Part shown: positions 35,192 to 44,748 of the stretch, piece after piece
How the letters are laid out: the number at the start of each line of letters is the position of its first letter
Position numbering within the stretch: the stretch's first letter is position 1
Assembly: GCA_002084435.1 (NCBI GenBank)
Contig: NBLG01000003.1
Span: 1-53,298, forward strand
Direction: 5' to 3'
Length of the DNA: 53,298 bases
Source of the DNA: Tenericutes bacterium 4572_104
GTDB lineage: Bacteria; Bacillota_I; Bacilli_A; Izemoplasmatales; UBA5603
Program-made: the position numbers and the translations under genes
Notes under the pieces: generated by a model
The model's input: only the letters and a program-made list of their open reading frames with translations
Database searches by the model: none
Told to the model about the DNA's origin: nothing

Positions 35192-35558
35192 AGGGAATAG
35201 AAGACAAAATAATGGAATGGGACTTGGCAGCGGTGGCACTTGCATTTGTCCTATATGTCATACAACCATTCCTCATAGACAAGGTAGTCCTTGTTATCAA
35301 GAAGTTTGTCCTAACTGCGGAGCTAAAATGTCTAGATCTACTGGTTCAGGACAAACTAGTAATTATAGCTCTAGTTCTACCTCTACAAAAAGAATAGCTA
35401 AAATTGATATCGATACATGTATTGGTTGTAGAAAATGTATATCTGCCTGTCCATTTGGAGCTATAGAAATGGTTAATGGTAAAGCACATATAATTGCGGA
35501 TAAATGTCGTGGTTGTATGGTTTGTACTAGTTCATGTCCAGTTCAAGCAATTAGTTAA
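35181..35558 (+). CDS. Zinc-ribbon plus 2[4Fe-4S] ferredoxin protein
   Basis: A 125-residue protein in two parts. Residues 10-55 carry two Cys pairs (CICPIC and CPNC) plus two lone Cys, resembling a zinc-ribbon. After a Ser/Thr-rich linker comes a bacterial 2[4Fe-4S] ferredoxin with CIGCRKCISACP and CRGCMVCTSSCP. It should carry electrons at low potential or deliver clusters in the cytoplasm, probably to or from the NifX-like partner. GGAGTG precedes the ATG. Confidence 0.85.
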   Translation: MNFRGNRRQNNGMGLGSGGTCICPICHTTIPHRQGSPCYQEVCPNCGAKMSRSTGSGQTSNYSSSSTSTKRIAKIDIDTCIGCRKCISACPFGAIEMVNGKAHIIADKCRGCMVCTSSCPVQAIS

Positions 35559-35561
35559 ATA

Positions 35562-35596
35562 AAAAGATCACGGCTTAATTTAGCCAGTGATCTTTT
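35562..35596. terminator. Bidirectional terminator between ferredoxin and MscS genes
   Basis: AAAAGATCAC and GTGATCTTTT with an inner GGCT/AGCC pairing, between convergent genes. Confidence 0.85.
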
Positions 35597-35602
35597 ATTT
35601 TT

Positions 35603-36634
35603 TTATGATTCCGAATTATGAACAACAATCTGCGGAAAAGGAATTTCTATATCATTTTCTTCTAATAACCTTTTAATTTCTTGACGAATTGCTCTTTCAA
35701 CTCCATAATGTTTTTCTGTCTCAGTTTTAACAATTACTCTCATATTTATGGAACTATCAGCTAATTCTGTAACACCTAAGACTTGCGGGTCTTCAAGTAT
35801 CTCTGGAAAAATCTTTCTAAGCTTTGGTAATTCTTTTTTCAATAAATCTATAGTTTTTTGAATATCTTCTTTATAAGCAATTCCAAAATCGATAATACCT
35901 ATTGATGGTGATAAAGAATAATTAATGGTGTTTTCAATACTACCATTAGAGAAAATCTTAATATCTTGTTTCCAATTTTTAATTTTAGTACTCTTTAAGC
36001 CTATATCGATTACTTCTCCTTTAAAACCATTTATTTCTACTATATCTCCGACATCAAAATGATGTTCAAAGATAATAAAGAAACCGGAAATAATATCTTT
36101 AATTAAACTTTGTGTTCCCATACCTATAATAATTCCTAAAACTCCGAGTCCGGCTAAAGCTGGCATTACATTAACGCCCCATAATGCTAATACAACTAGT
36201 AAAGCAATTATTTCGACTGTATAGGTAATCAAACTTTGAACAACTTTTAATATTGTAATCATTCGTTTTTGTTTGGATTCAGCTTTTTTTGATGTCTTCC
36301 TTACAAAAATACTAAAAACTCGTAGTACTAACATAGCTATAAAAATGGTAATAGCGGTACCTATTAAAGCTCCTAATTTATCTATAAATCCTTGTTGGAC
36401 TGAAACCCATAAGGTATTTGCTTCGGCGATTAAATCATACCCAAACATCCACATGATAAAGCCTATTATAACAAGCAATATTAATATATCTAAACCATAA
36501 AGTAAAAGCATCCATTTTTTCATGATTACTTGTTTGTTGATTAATTTATTAATAAAAATTGTAAGCCAAATAAAAAATATTATTACCGCTACCGTTAATA
36601 TAATAGATAAGCTCGTTGAAAATGTTAAAAACAT
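35603..36634 (-). CDS. MscS-family small-conductance mechanosensitive channel
   Basis: A 343-residue channel. Two or three N-terminal hydrophobic segments precede the pore helix region (VVLALWGVNVMPALAGLGVLGIIIGMGTQSLIKDIISGFFII). The following beta domain has FDVGDIVEINGFKGEVIDIGLKSTKIKNW. It opens when membrane tension rises on osmotic downshift. AGGTGG lies before the start. The osmotic role is interesting beside a possible compatible-solute locus, but it is transcribed separately. Confidence 0.93.
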   Translation of the reverse strand: MFLTFSTSLSIILTVAVIIFFIWLTIFINKLINKQVIMKKWMLLLYGLDILILLVIIGFIMWMFGYDLIAEANTLWVSVQQGFIDKLGALIGTAITIFIAMLVLRVFSIFVRKTSKKAESKQKRMITILKVVQSLITYTVEIIALLVVLALWGVNVMPALAGLGVLGIIIGMGTQSLIKDIISGFFIIFEHHFDVGDIVEINGFKGEVIDIGLKSTKIKNWKQDIKIFSNGSIENTINYSLSPSIGIIDFGIAYKEDIQKTIDLLKKELPKLRKIFPEILEDPQVLGVTELADSSINMRVIVKTETEKHYGVERAIRQEIKRLLEENDIEIPFPQIVVHNSES

Positions 36635-36876
36635 ATTTCCACCTCATTTTATATAAATATACTAATTATTGTACTAAAGAATTGAATTAATTACAAATAT
36701 ATAAATCTTTTTTAAAAAAATAGAAAGATCTATATATGAAAAATATTATTAGTAATTATATATAAATATAAATAAACGTAATAATATTCTTAATTATTAT
36801 ATGTAGATATCTTCTTTTTTACAACATTGATGCGGAGAATATATATCTTATTATTTCATTGATAAGGAAAAGCTAT
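36635..36876. other. AT-rich gap with no recognised feature
   Basis: About 240 bases, almost all A and T. No ORF of useful length, no clear terminator for the glycerate kinase gene that ends at 36877, and no RNA motif was seen. Confidence 0.5.
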
Positions 36877-37986
36877 TTATTTAAAAATACATTTTTGTTT
36901 GATTAATTTTTCTAAATATTTTCTTGGGTCTGCTAAAGATTCCTTCTTAGTAGCAACTGTAGGAACCACAGAAATAATTTCATCAAATATTTCAGGCATT
37001 GATGAAATTGATGTTAGTGCAAAAATCCCAATTACTTTTTTATTATGTTTTTTTGCTAATCGGGCTATTTTTACTGGTGCTTTACCGTTCAAGGATTGAT
37101 GATCAAAGCTACCTTCTCCTGTAATAACTAAATCTGCATATTTTATTCTTTCTTCTAAATTTGTTGCATCACTTACAATTTCAAATCCGCTCAATAGTTT
37201 AGCTCCAAGAAAAGTTATTAATCCATATCCTAATCCACCAGCGGCACCTGCTCCAGCTTCGTTAGAATGATCTACTCCTAATTCTTTAGATACTACATTT
37301 GCATAGTGAATCATATTTTTTTCTAGTTGCTCTATCATTTTTGCATCTGCACCTTTTTGTTCGCCATATATGTATGAACATCCGTTTTTACCTAACAATG
37401 GATTGTCCACATCACAAGCAACTTCAATAAATACATCTTTTAATTTATGATTTAATCCTGATATATCTATTTTTTCAACAAGACCAATTGAGTACCCATT
37501 CAAAATTTTTATTTCTTTGTTATCTTTATCATAAAATTTAACACCTAAAGATTTAAGCATTCCTGCTCCTGCATCATTAGTTGAACTTCCACCTATACCA
37601 ATTATTAGTTTTTTAGCTCCTTCTTCTAATGCATCATTAATAGTTTCTCCTAATCCATAAGATGATGTTTTAAATGGATTTAATTCATTTTCTTTTAGTG
37701 TTGCTATTCCTGAGGAAAGTGCTATTTCCATGATTGCAGTCTTTCTATTGTTACATAAACAATAATAGGAATCGATTTCGTTTCCTAAGGCTCCATGTAT
37801 TTTTATTTCCTTTTTTTCACCCTTTATTGCATACATTAAAGAGTCAACTGTTCCTTCGCCGCCATCACCAGTAGAAATAATATCTACAGTGTTATTTTCT
37901 TTATCAATATATTTATCTATTAGTTTAGCAACTTCAATTGAAGATAGTGTTCCCTTAAATGAGTCTACAGCAATAATAATTTTCAT
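36877..37986 (-). CDS. glxK: Glycerate kinase, GlxK/GarK type (glycerate 2-kinase)
   Basis: A 369-residue kinase of the GlxK/GarK family. It starts KIIIAVDSFKGTLSSIEVA and has STGDGGEGTVDSL, IGIGGSSTNDAGAGM, and near the end LVITGEGSFDHQSLNGKAPVKIA. It makes 2-phosphoglycerate from D-glycerate, entering glycolysis before enolase. AAAGGAG precedes the start. It has its own palindrome-bearing promoter and lies just downstream of a CdaR-type regulator, the class that controls glycerate kinases in E. coli. It supplies the last step for any pathway here that releases glycerate. Confidence 0.93.
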   Translation of the reverse strand: MKIIIAVDSFKGTLSSIEVAKLIDKYIDKENNTVDIISTGDGGEGTVDSLMYAIKGEKKEIKIHGALGNEIDSYYCLCNNRKTAIMEIALSSGIATLKENELNPFKTSSYGLGETINDALEEGAKKLIIGIGGSSTNDAGAGMLKSLGVKFYDKDNKEIKILNGYSIGLVEKIDISGLNHKLKDVFIEVACDVDNPLLGKNGCSYIYGEQKGADAKMIEQLEKNMIHYANVVSKELGVDHSNEAGAGAAGGLGYGLITFLGAKLLSGFEIVSDATNLEERIKYADLVITGEGSFDHQSLNGKAPVKIARLAKKHNKKVIGIFALTSISSMPEIFDEIISVVPTVATKKESLADPRKYLEKLIKQKCIFK

Positions 37987-38096
37987 TTAGTTACTCCTTT
38001 TTTGATACACCTTTATTTTATGATTATAATCACTTTTTTGTGATTTTTTTATTTTTTTACCTTTTGACATACTTATCGCTTGCTTTCATATAATAT

Positions 38097-38127
38097 ATTA
38101 TATCAATTTATAACATAGAATGTTATA
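38097..38127 (-). promoter_or_regulatory. glxK promoter with 19-bp palindromic operator candidate
   Basis: Extended -10 TGATATAAT (38105-38097) on the minus strand. TATAACAT-AGA-ATGTTATA (38109-38127) is a perfect inverted repeat that covers the spacer and the -35 position, where only TAACAT is found. A candidate site for the CdaR-type regulator; inference. Confidence 0.55.
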
Positions 38128-38140
38128 TTACACATAATAA

Positions 38141-38166
38141 AAACACACCGATAATTCAGTGTATTT
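38141..38166 (-). terminator. Terminator after the CdaR-type gene
   Basis: ACACTG-AATTAT-CGGTGT hairpin (one G-T pair) followed by T5 on the minus strand. Confidence 0.6.
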
Positions 38167-38190
38167 TATTCCTTTATAACAAAATTTATA

Positions 38191-39285
38191 TTATTGTCTA
38201 TAAAGTAAAGTCGCTATATATAAAATTGAAAAATCTCTCAATTTTCTAGGATCATATCCAGTTAATTCTTTTATTTTTTTCAACCTATATTGAAGAGTAT
38301 TTTTATGAATATATAATTCCTTACTTGTTAGATTAATTGATCCATCATTTTTAGAGAAAACTATTAACATTTCACTCCATTTTTTTATTGTAGATGGTTC
38401 TATATTTCCAAATACTTTACTTAGATAAGCTTTTTTATATGTTTCATCAATATCTGATAAAATTAATTCTAGATCAAAATCTTTTAAAGTCACAATTTCA
38501 AATCTCAGCATTTTTATTGCTAAATATACTAATCTTTCAGCATTAAGATAATTTATATAAATTTCTGAAATATCATTTATCTCTTCTGAATAACCAATAG
38601 CTAATTCAACAGAGTATTTTTTAGTAAGATACTCTTTTATGTCTTTAAGCTTATTTATTGAAGTCGATTTTAATAATAATACAAAATTCTTTTGATTATT
38701 AACAACTATTTCATCATGGTGTAATCTTTTTTTGATAGAATTAAAAATCATTTTTCTTATGTTTATATTATCAAATGGTTTGTCTTGAAGCTTTATTACC
38801 ACTACTCTTTTAATACTTTTTAATTCAATATTGAATGAATTAGCTATTGAAATTATTGAATCAATAGGTTCTCTATTATTAATCAATAGTCCTACAATAT
38901 ACCTATCATTTTCTTCTCTAATTTCTCTTTGGTCTCTAAAATAAAATTCTTTAATGAGAATTTCTGTCATTTTAACAATAACAGAGGAGAATTTTTTAAT
39001 CTCATCATATTCTCCTGTAATTCCAATTGTGGCTATAATTTCATTTTCAAATTTAACAGGATAATTTATTCCTACTTTCGTTCCAAGATATTTATCGCTA
39101 GAATAAACTATTACTGGTGATTTAGTTTCATATACTTTTTTAGACCCTTCATGAAAATGACCAATTCTAGATGGGTCTGTTGAAGCTATAATTATTGAAT
39201 CCAAATCGATATAATTTATATCATGATTAATTACACCTTTAAGGTTTTCAACAATATTTATCGCCTGTTTAGATGAGATCTTCAT
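38191..39285 (-). CDS. CdaR-type (sugar diacid/glycerate) transcriptional regulator
   Basis: A 364-residue regulator. The N-terminal sugar-diacid recognition domain (about residues 1-130) has DPSRIGHFHEGSKKVYETKSPVI and GINYPVKFENEIIATIGITG. A middle region precedes a PucR-type C-terminal helix-turn-helix (NLTSKELYIHKNTLQYRLKKIKELTG). E. coli CdaR activates genes for glucarate, galactarate and D-glycerate use. GAGGTG precedes the start. It is the last gene of the transporter-GH38 operon and faces glxK in the same direction, so glycerate or a glycerate glycoside is the likely effector. Confidence 0.88.
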   Translation of the reverse strand: MKISSKQAINIVENLKGVINHDINYIDLDSIIIASTDPSRIGHFHEGSKKVYETKSPVIVYSSDKYLGTKVGINYPVKFENEIIATIGITGEYDEIKKFSSVIVKMTEILIKEFYFRDQREIREENDRYIVGLLINNREPIDSIISIANSFNIELKSIKRVVVIKLQDKPFDNINIRKMIFNSIKKRLHHDEIVVNNQKNFVLLLKSTSINKLKDIKEYLTKKYSVELAIGYSEEINDISEIYINYLNAERLVYLAIKMLRFEIVTLKDFDLELILSDIDETYKKAYLSKVFGNIEPSTIKKWSEMLIVFSKNDGSINLTSKELYIHKNTLQYRLKKIKELTGYDPRKLRDFSILYIATLLYRQ

Positions 39286-39318
39286 ATAATCACCTCTAAA
39301 TTATACTAACATAAATCA

Positions 39319-42063
39319 TCAATAAATTGAAGAACAAGCTTCAACTCGTCCTTTAGATACTTTTTTTGTTAATAATGCACTTAATTGCGCTTCTAAAGCA
39401 GTTCTTCCCATATTAGGGGTTTCAATAAACGGTTTCAATTTTTCTGCTCGAATCTTTTCATTTTCAATATCAATCTCAGACACATATTCGGTTGTTTTAT
39501 ACATAGAATAATCTTCTTTTACAATATTATCTAATACATTAACAAATACTGTATGTGATTTATAATCTAGTTTTTCCAAATATAATTTAAATGTTTTGAT
39601 TTCTTTTTTACCTAATTTAATTTTATTGGAAATATCAGTTTCTTTTTCTTCTAAAAAATTAGTTTCTGTAATTTTATTAATCTTTAAATCAGAATTGATA
39701 ACAAGATTTGTTTTTTTGCTAGTTGTATTATAGACTCTTAACAGTAGAGCCTTACCATCTAATGATCGTTTTATACCCGTTACTTTTACATTATAATCAA
39801 AAGATTCAAACGAAACAAAACTCATTTCTTTTGGTAAATCTCCTTTTGATTCTTCGGTTTCAAAGATTATTGGATCCGTATTAAAGGCATCTGCTTTTTT
39901 AATAACTTTTCCTTCTTCATAATTACCTTTATGTGGATAAACTGCATATTTAAATTTCATTTGTCTTAAACATTGTGCATCTGGAGTATATATTTTAGGA
40001 CCAGCATCACCTAATCTTGAATTAATTTCATCGGCAACCCATTCAATACCTCTAAATAATGTAAGTTCAATAACATTATTTTTCTCATTTATAGTAAACT
40101 CTGGCAATCCTTTATCAAAAACCGCTAATCCTTTTTTATCATCGCTAATATCAACAAATTCACGATGAGGAAATATCCGATTTGGTTTAGGTTCTCTGGC
40201 CCCGATGATAACTTCCTTAACATGATCAGGAATTTCTGATTCATCGAAATCTTCATATGAGATATTTCTAGTCACTACATCAAATTGAGCGCCAGCTTCA
40301 GATGTTTTGGCTTTTATATTGGTTTTAAACAAAACTGATACTATATGATTTTTAGCTGTATTTAGAATATCAGTTTCAAATTCAACCACAGCACTTGCAG
40401 ACCTAATTTTAATATATGATGTTACAGGCATTATAATTTTATCTTTAGCTCTTTCTGTTCTATTATTTATTATTCCTACAGGAATTTCAAAATCATACTT
40501 CACTTTAATAATAACTAATTTATCAGTTTCGACTTCAAACGATATTTTTGCTATAACATTTTCTGTAGTATATAGTTCATCTTTATTAGGCGGTGAATAA
40601 TTATATTCATCTCCTGCATCGGCTTTATCTAATAAAATCCCTTGATTCTCGTATAAAACTTTTTGTTTTTTATCGAATATATTTATAGAACCATTACTGT
40701 TGACAGAAACTAATATTTTACTGTTTTCAATTGTCAATAATTCCTTGTTAAGTATCAGCTTATCATTTGTCTCTTCATTCTTAGTAACAACTTTGTATCC
40801 GAATGCAGGTACATTTTTAACTAATATTACTTCATCATTTTCTATTATAATATCTCTTTTATAACTGGCTGTATTAAATACTACTAATCCTTTATTTTTA
40901 TAAGTATTAGTTGTATCTATTTTTGATAATAGTGATGCGGATACATCATTTAATTCATCATTCAACAATGCATCTACTAAATCAGTACGGTATTCCATGT
41001 CCTTATGGACATCATCTATTGAACATCCACAAATAGAATCATGTGGTTGATTCATAAGAAGTTTTTTATATGCAGCATCTATATGATTATTATTATATTC
41101 ACCACCAGTTAAAAAATTCATAACTGCAAGTGGTTCAACTCTCTTTTCAATTAATCTTTCTGATTCATAATTTTGCTGTTTTAGATACATTCTAGCTGAT
41201 AACGTGCCAGGAAAAACAGAAATAAACCTACCACTGTAAAGCGGTCCAGATAATGTTTGCATGTCTGGATTTTCAGCTAGAATGTTATCTAAATATTCAA
41301 TAGGATTGGATTGTATAAGTTTATAATTATTAGTGTCTTTTCTTCCGTTTTTTATCATTTTTAAAACATCATCAGGTTGTATTTCCTGATCATAACCATT
41401 TAGCAATAACATATTATCTGTAGTCGCAAATGGAAGTAATCTTTTGTATGTATCTTTTATTCTAGCATCAAAAATATCTTCATGTTCTGCTAGTCTCATA
41501 CCATTTCTATATGAATCTAATAAATATATAGAAGGTAACTTTGTTCCATCTGGAGATTCCCATAAAAACTCTGAATGAACATTTTGAGGATCCATTTCAA
41601 CTCCACGCCAAACATATAATCCTCTTAAATCAGCATTTCGTAAAATTTGTGTAGTTTGTGAAATTTGACCAAAATTATCTAATAACCAACCTACATTCAT
41701 TTTTTTCCCATATTCTTTTGAAATCTTATTTCCTAAAATAAGATTCTTAACAATAGATTCTTCACTAACTAGTTGATAATCTGGTTGGTTATATAAGGGC
41801 CCAATAAATATGCGTCCTTCAGACACATATTTTCTTAATTTAGCTTTTCTTTTTGATACACTTAATCCTTTTTTTCTAACTTCAGTATAATAATCTTCTA
41901 AAAGCATTGTTTGCCCATCTAAAACAAATTGATAATCTGGTTCTTTTTCGAGCATGGCAAACAACCCTTCAAAAAAGTCTATTAACCATTCATTAGTGTA
42001 TTTTGAATTTAGATACCATTCTCTATCCCAATGAGTATGTGATATTATATGTATTTTTTTCAT
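39319..42063 (-). CDS. GH38 alpha-mannosidase, mannosylglycerate hydrolase (MngB)-like
   Basis: A 914-residue glycoside hydrolase family 38 enzyme. Zinc ligands are in SHTHWDREW (His11, Asp13), and the nucleophile is Asp129 in VGWLLDNFGQISQT. A late ligand His lies in LMNQPHDSICGCS. DNFGQ rather than DSFGHS is closer to the MngB branch than to lysosomal-type enzymes. MngB releases mannose from mannosylglycerate or its phosphate. No signal peptide is seen, so it acts inside after uptake. It is 7 bases from the ATPase remnant and is followed by the CdaR-type gene. Activity on mannosyl-1,2-glucosylglycerate is an inference from the neighbours. Confidence 0.88.
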   Translation of the reverse strand: MKKIHIISHTHWDREWYLNSKYTNEWLIDFFEGLFAMLEKEPDYQFVLDGQTMLLEDYYTEVRKKGLSVSKRKAKLRKYVSEGRIFIGPLYNQPDYQLVSEESIVKNLILGNKISKEYGKKMNVGWLLDNFGQISQTTQILRNADLRGLYVWRGVEMDPQNVHSEFLWESPDGTKLPSIYLLDSYRNGMRLAEHEDIFDARIKDTYKRLLPFATTDNMLLLNGYDQEIQPDDVLKMIKNGRKDTNNYKLIQSNPIEYLDNILAENPDMQTLSGPLYSGRFISVFPGTLSARMYLKQQNYESERLIEKRVEPLAVMNFLTGGEYNNNHIDAAYKKLLMNQPHDSICGCSIDDVHKDMEYRTDLVDALLNDELNDVSASLLSKIDTTNTYKNKGLVVFNTASYKRDIIIENDEVILVKNVPAFGYKVVTKNEETNDKLILNKELLTIENSKILVSVNSNGSINIFDKKQKVLYENQGILLDKADAGDEYNYSPPNKDELYTTENVIAKISFEVETDKLVIIKVKYDFEIPVGIINNRTERAKDKIIMPVTSYIKIRSASAVVEFETDILNTAKNHIVSVLFKTNIKAKTSEAGAQFDVVTRNISYEDFDESEIPDHVKEVIIGAREPKPNRIFPHREFVDISDDKKGLAVFDKGLPEFTINEKNNVIELTLFRGIEWVADEINSRLGDAGPKIYTPDAQCLRQMKFKYAVYPHKGNYEEGKVIKKADAFNTDPIIFETEESKGDLPKEMSFVSFESFDYNVKVTGIKRSLDGKALLLRVYNTTSKKTNLVINSDLKINKITETNFLEEKETDISNKIKLGKKEIKTFKLYLEKLDYKSHTVFVNVLDNIVKEDYSMYKTTEYVSEIDIENEKIRAEKLKPFIETPNMGRTALEAQLSALLTKKVSKGRVEACSSIY

Positions 42064-42070
42064 TTTTCAC

Positions 42071-42700
42071 CTATTTTATTCTTTGGCCCGTTTTTTCATC
42101 AAATAAAATATATTTGTCTGTAAACCCTAGTTTTACTGTTTGATTAATTTTTAAATTTAATTTATCAGATACTATTTTAACTTCATTATTTTCTACATCA
42201 ACTGAAATAACTACATGAGAACCTTGAGGTTCAACAATGTTTATTTTTGTTGAAAATAATTCTTCATCATTAACGGTAATATTTTCTGGTCTTATTGATA
42301 ATATTATTGTTTTATTCAAATATAAATCAAGTTTTGATTTTAGATCTTCTTTTAAAACTTCAAATTTAAATATTTTATTAGTTAAAAAATACTTATTCGC
42401 TTTTTTCTCTACTTTAACTTTAAATAAGTTTGAAGGTGGAGAACCAATAAATTGAGCAACAAACATTGTTTTTGGCTCATGGTAAATTTCGTTTGGAGTA
42501 CCAATTTGTTCGATATATCCATTCTTCATTACTACAATTCTATCTGCTAATGATAAAGCCTCAGATTGATCATGTGTTACAAATATTGATGTCGAATTTA
42601 AGTTTTGATGAATACGTTTTAATTCTAAAGTAAATTCTTTAACAGCCGTAACTTTGTTATTATATACTTTTTTTAAATTTTCTAATTTTATATAAGACAT
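42071..42700 (-). pseudogene. Sugar ABC transporter ATPase (MsmX/UgpC type) with internal in-frame deletion
   Basis: A 209-residue frame where the family has about 365. Residues 1-28 are a normal N-terminus ([20 protein letters not shown]), then the sequence jumps at TLELKR to the region just before the H-loop ([21 protein letters not shown]) and runs normally through the TOBE/regulatory domain to the end. About 145 residues are missing: Walker A, Q-loop, signature and Walker B. It cannot hydrolyse ATP. The frame, the AGGAGG site and the start are intact, with 13 bases to malG. The rest of the transporter is whole, so another ATPase would have to serve it, or the deletion is an assembly fault. 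Confidence 0.92.
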
Positions 42701-42713
42701 AATTTCCTCCTGA

Positions 42714-43769
42714 TTAGCCCCATAATTGGTTTATATATTTTCTTAAGTAAAATGTGAAGAATGCTGCTGGTAGAATTAACAAAATACTTCCAGCTGCCGC
42801 ATAATGAATGCTATTAACTCCACCTATTGCTTCATATAATACTAATGACAATGTTTTATTATTCGTTGTCAATAATAATGCAACAGCAGTATCATTCCAA
42901 GCTGTAATAAATGCATACATACTCGATGCTGCAAATGCAGGCAAAACCAATGGAAATGTTATTTTGTAGAATGTTTTAATTTTAGTTGCACCAAAAACTA
43001 ACGATGCTTCTTCTAGTTCCTTATTTACATTCATAAAAATACCTTTTGTAATCCAAGCTGTCAGGCCAATATTTGGTATTGCATATATAACAGCCAATCC
43101 ATACATTGAATCAAACATTCCAAATTTTATCAGCATAACTGCCGCAGACACGGAAATAGCAATTGTTGGAAACATTCTGACAATCAAAGCTCCAACACCA
43201 ATAGCTTGCTTTCCTTTTATATCAGTTTTAGCTAATGCGTATCCTAATCCCCCTCCAATTCCAAGAGATAGAATAATGGTATATATAGCTGCTCTAACCG
43301 AATTAACAAATGCTTCTCCTACCCCATCAAAGGTTTCAAAGAACTTTATATAATTAGCTATAATATTTTTATATAGTTTTACCTTTATAGGTTCACCAGT
43401 TTCCTTCGCAGGTAACATTATTTCTAATAATTCATCTTCTTCTAAAAATACATTAAAATTTTTCTCTAAATATTTAGATAGATTTTTTTCATCCCCAAAA
43501 TTTAATATTACATACTCACCTTTATTATTTTCTCTTGCTAATACATATCTTTCATATGTTTCGTCATAAGAAAATTCAACATTATGAGAAAATGATGGAA
43601 ACATCTGTCTTGGATAATCGCTCACCTCAATAAGTGATGAAAATGATGTTGTTGTTAAATATATCAAAGGAATAATAAAAGCAAATGCAACAAACACTAT
43701 GAACATATAAAAAATAGTTGATTTTATGGCTTTTTTGGTTTTATTTATTTGAATATTATTTTCACCCAT
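42714..43769 (-). CDS. Sugar ABC transporter permease, MalG-like, with periplasmic-side insertion
   Basis: A 351-residue permease, longer than the usual 275-300. After the first membrane segment (about residues 18-40) comes a hydrophilic, charged insertion of about 70 residues (63-135, [18 protein letters not shown] ... EPIKVKLYK) that should face outside. The remaining five segments follow, and the EAA loop is [26 protein letters not shown], the docking site for the ATPase. Its start overlaps malF by 8 bases. It should form a heterodimer with the MalF-like permease and import a glycoside presented by the lipoprotein at 48422. Confidence 0.92.
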   Translation of the reverse strand: MGENNIQINKTKKAIKSTIFYMFIVFVAFAFIIPLIYLTTTSFSSLIEVSDYPRQMFPSFSHNVEFSYDETYERYVLARENNKGEYVILNFGDEKNLSKYLEKNFNVFLEEDELLEIMLPAKETGEPIKVKLYKNIIANYIKFFETFDGVGEAFVNSVRAAIYTIILSLGIGGGLGYALAKTDIKGKQAIGVGALIVRMFPTIAISVSAAVMLIKFGMFDSMYGLAVIYAIPNIGLTAWITKGIFMNVNKELEEASLVFGATKIKTFYKITFPLVLPAFAASSMYAFITAWNDTAVALLLTTNNKTLSLVLYEAIGGVNSIHYAAAGSILLILPAAFFTFYLRKYINQLWG

Positions 43770-44712
43770 TATTCATACTCCTTTCGGATTTTTTGTTTGC
43801 TTGCAAGAATAAGACAGCCATCGTCATTACAATTATTATAACTAAAACAGAATAAGTAAATGCCAATTTATCTGCGCTCTCATCCGAATAATAGAATTTG
43901 GTATAATATACAATTCGTTCAACTAAGAACGGTACTTTATTAAAGCCAAAAATCATTACTGAAAGCAACCAAATTTGAATACCTGAGATAATTCTTAGAA
44001 GTAGAGCTGTAATAATGGTTGGTTTTATTATCGGAATAACTATATCTGTAATCGTTTGTCTTTTAGTCGCTCCAAAAACCATCGCTACTTCTTGATATTC
44101 TTTATTAAGATTTTGTAATCCAGCTAATATAATAATCATTACTGATGGTAACACTGTCCATGTATCAACTAATATTAAAAACATAACAGCTTTCATTCCA
44201 GATACAGTTGTCCAAATAATAGGTCCATCTGCTAATCCTACAAGTTCAAGAATATTCTGTAATCCTGTAACTTCTAGTAATGAATTAATCCAGCCAAATT
44301 CAGTTAATCCAGTATTCCAAATTATACCAACAGAAGCGATAGGAATTGCCATTGGTAACATCATAAAAAATAAAAATAAATTAGAACCTTTAAATTTTCG
44401 ATTAATTAATAGCGCTAGCAATAACGCTAATATAAATTGTAAAATAATAGAAACAATTGCAAAAACTAATGAATTTACCAACGCTTCAGAAAAATGAACT
44501 TCATTAACTAATGCAACGATATTGTTTAAAGTAAATCCTCCACCTTCAGTTGAAACTTTTGTAAACACTTCATAAATTGCAGTTAAAACTGGATATGCCC
44601 AAAATATAAGATAAAATAAAAAGGCTGGGACAACCAAAATATACGGAGACTTTATAACCTTTAATATTTTAGCTTTTATTTTTGGTGAATTATTAAATTT
44701 GATATTATCCAT
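43762..44712 (-). CDS. Sugar ABC transporter permease, MalF-like
   Basis: A 316-residue permease with six membrane segments (first at about residues 25-45) and the EAA motif EYQEVAMVFGATKRQTITDIVIPIIKP. GGAGG lies before the ATG. It is the first gene of the operon malF-malG-ATPase remnant-GH38-CdaR. Its promoter carries a candidate cre site between -10 and -35, so CcpA repression by a preferred sugar is likely. The substrate cannot be read from the permease itself; neighbours point to a glycerate glycoside. Confidence 0.93.
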   Translation of the reverse strand: MDNIKFNNSPKIKAKILKVIKSPYILVVPAFLFYLIFWAYPVLTAIYEVFTKVSTEGGGFTLNNIVALVNEVHFSEALVNSLVFAIVSIILQFILALLLALLINRKFKGSNLFLFFMMLPMAIPIASVGIIWNTGLTEFGWINSLLEVTGLQNILELVGLADGPIIWTTVSGMKAVMFLILVDTWTVLPSVMIIILAGLQNLNKEYQEVAMVFGATKRQTITDIVIPIIKPTIITALLLRIISGIQIWLLSVMIFGFNKVPFLVERIVYYTKFYYSDESADKLAFTYSVLVIIIVMTMAVLFLQANKKSERSMNNG

Positions 44713-44748
44713 TTATTATTCCTCCAAAATATATCTACTTACTTAATT

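Noticed and set aside
34784..35558. Nitrogen-fixation genes
   Set aside because: The NifX-like domain is widespread in anaerobes; no nifHDK or cofactor-assembly genes are present.
42071..42714. ATPase shortened by a frameshift rather than a deletion
   Set aside because: Only 13 bases separate it from malG and the join is within one frame, so the missing domain is not hidden in another frame or nearby.
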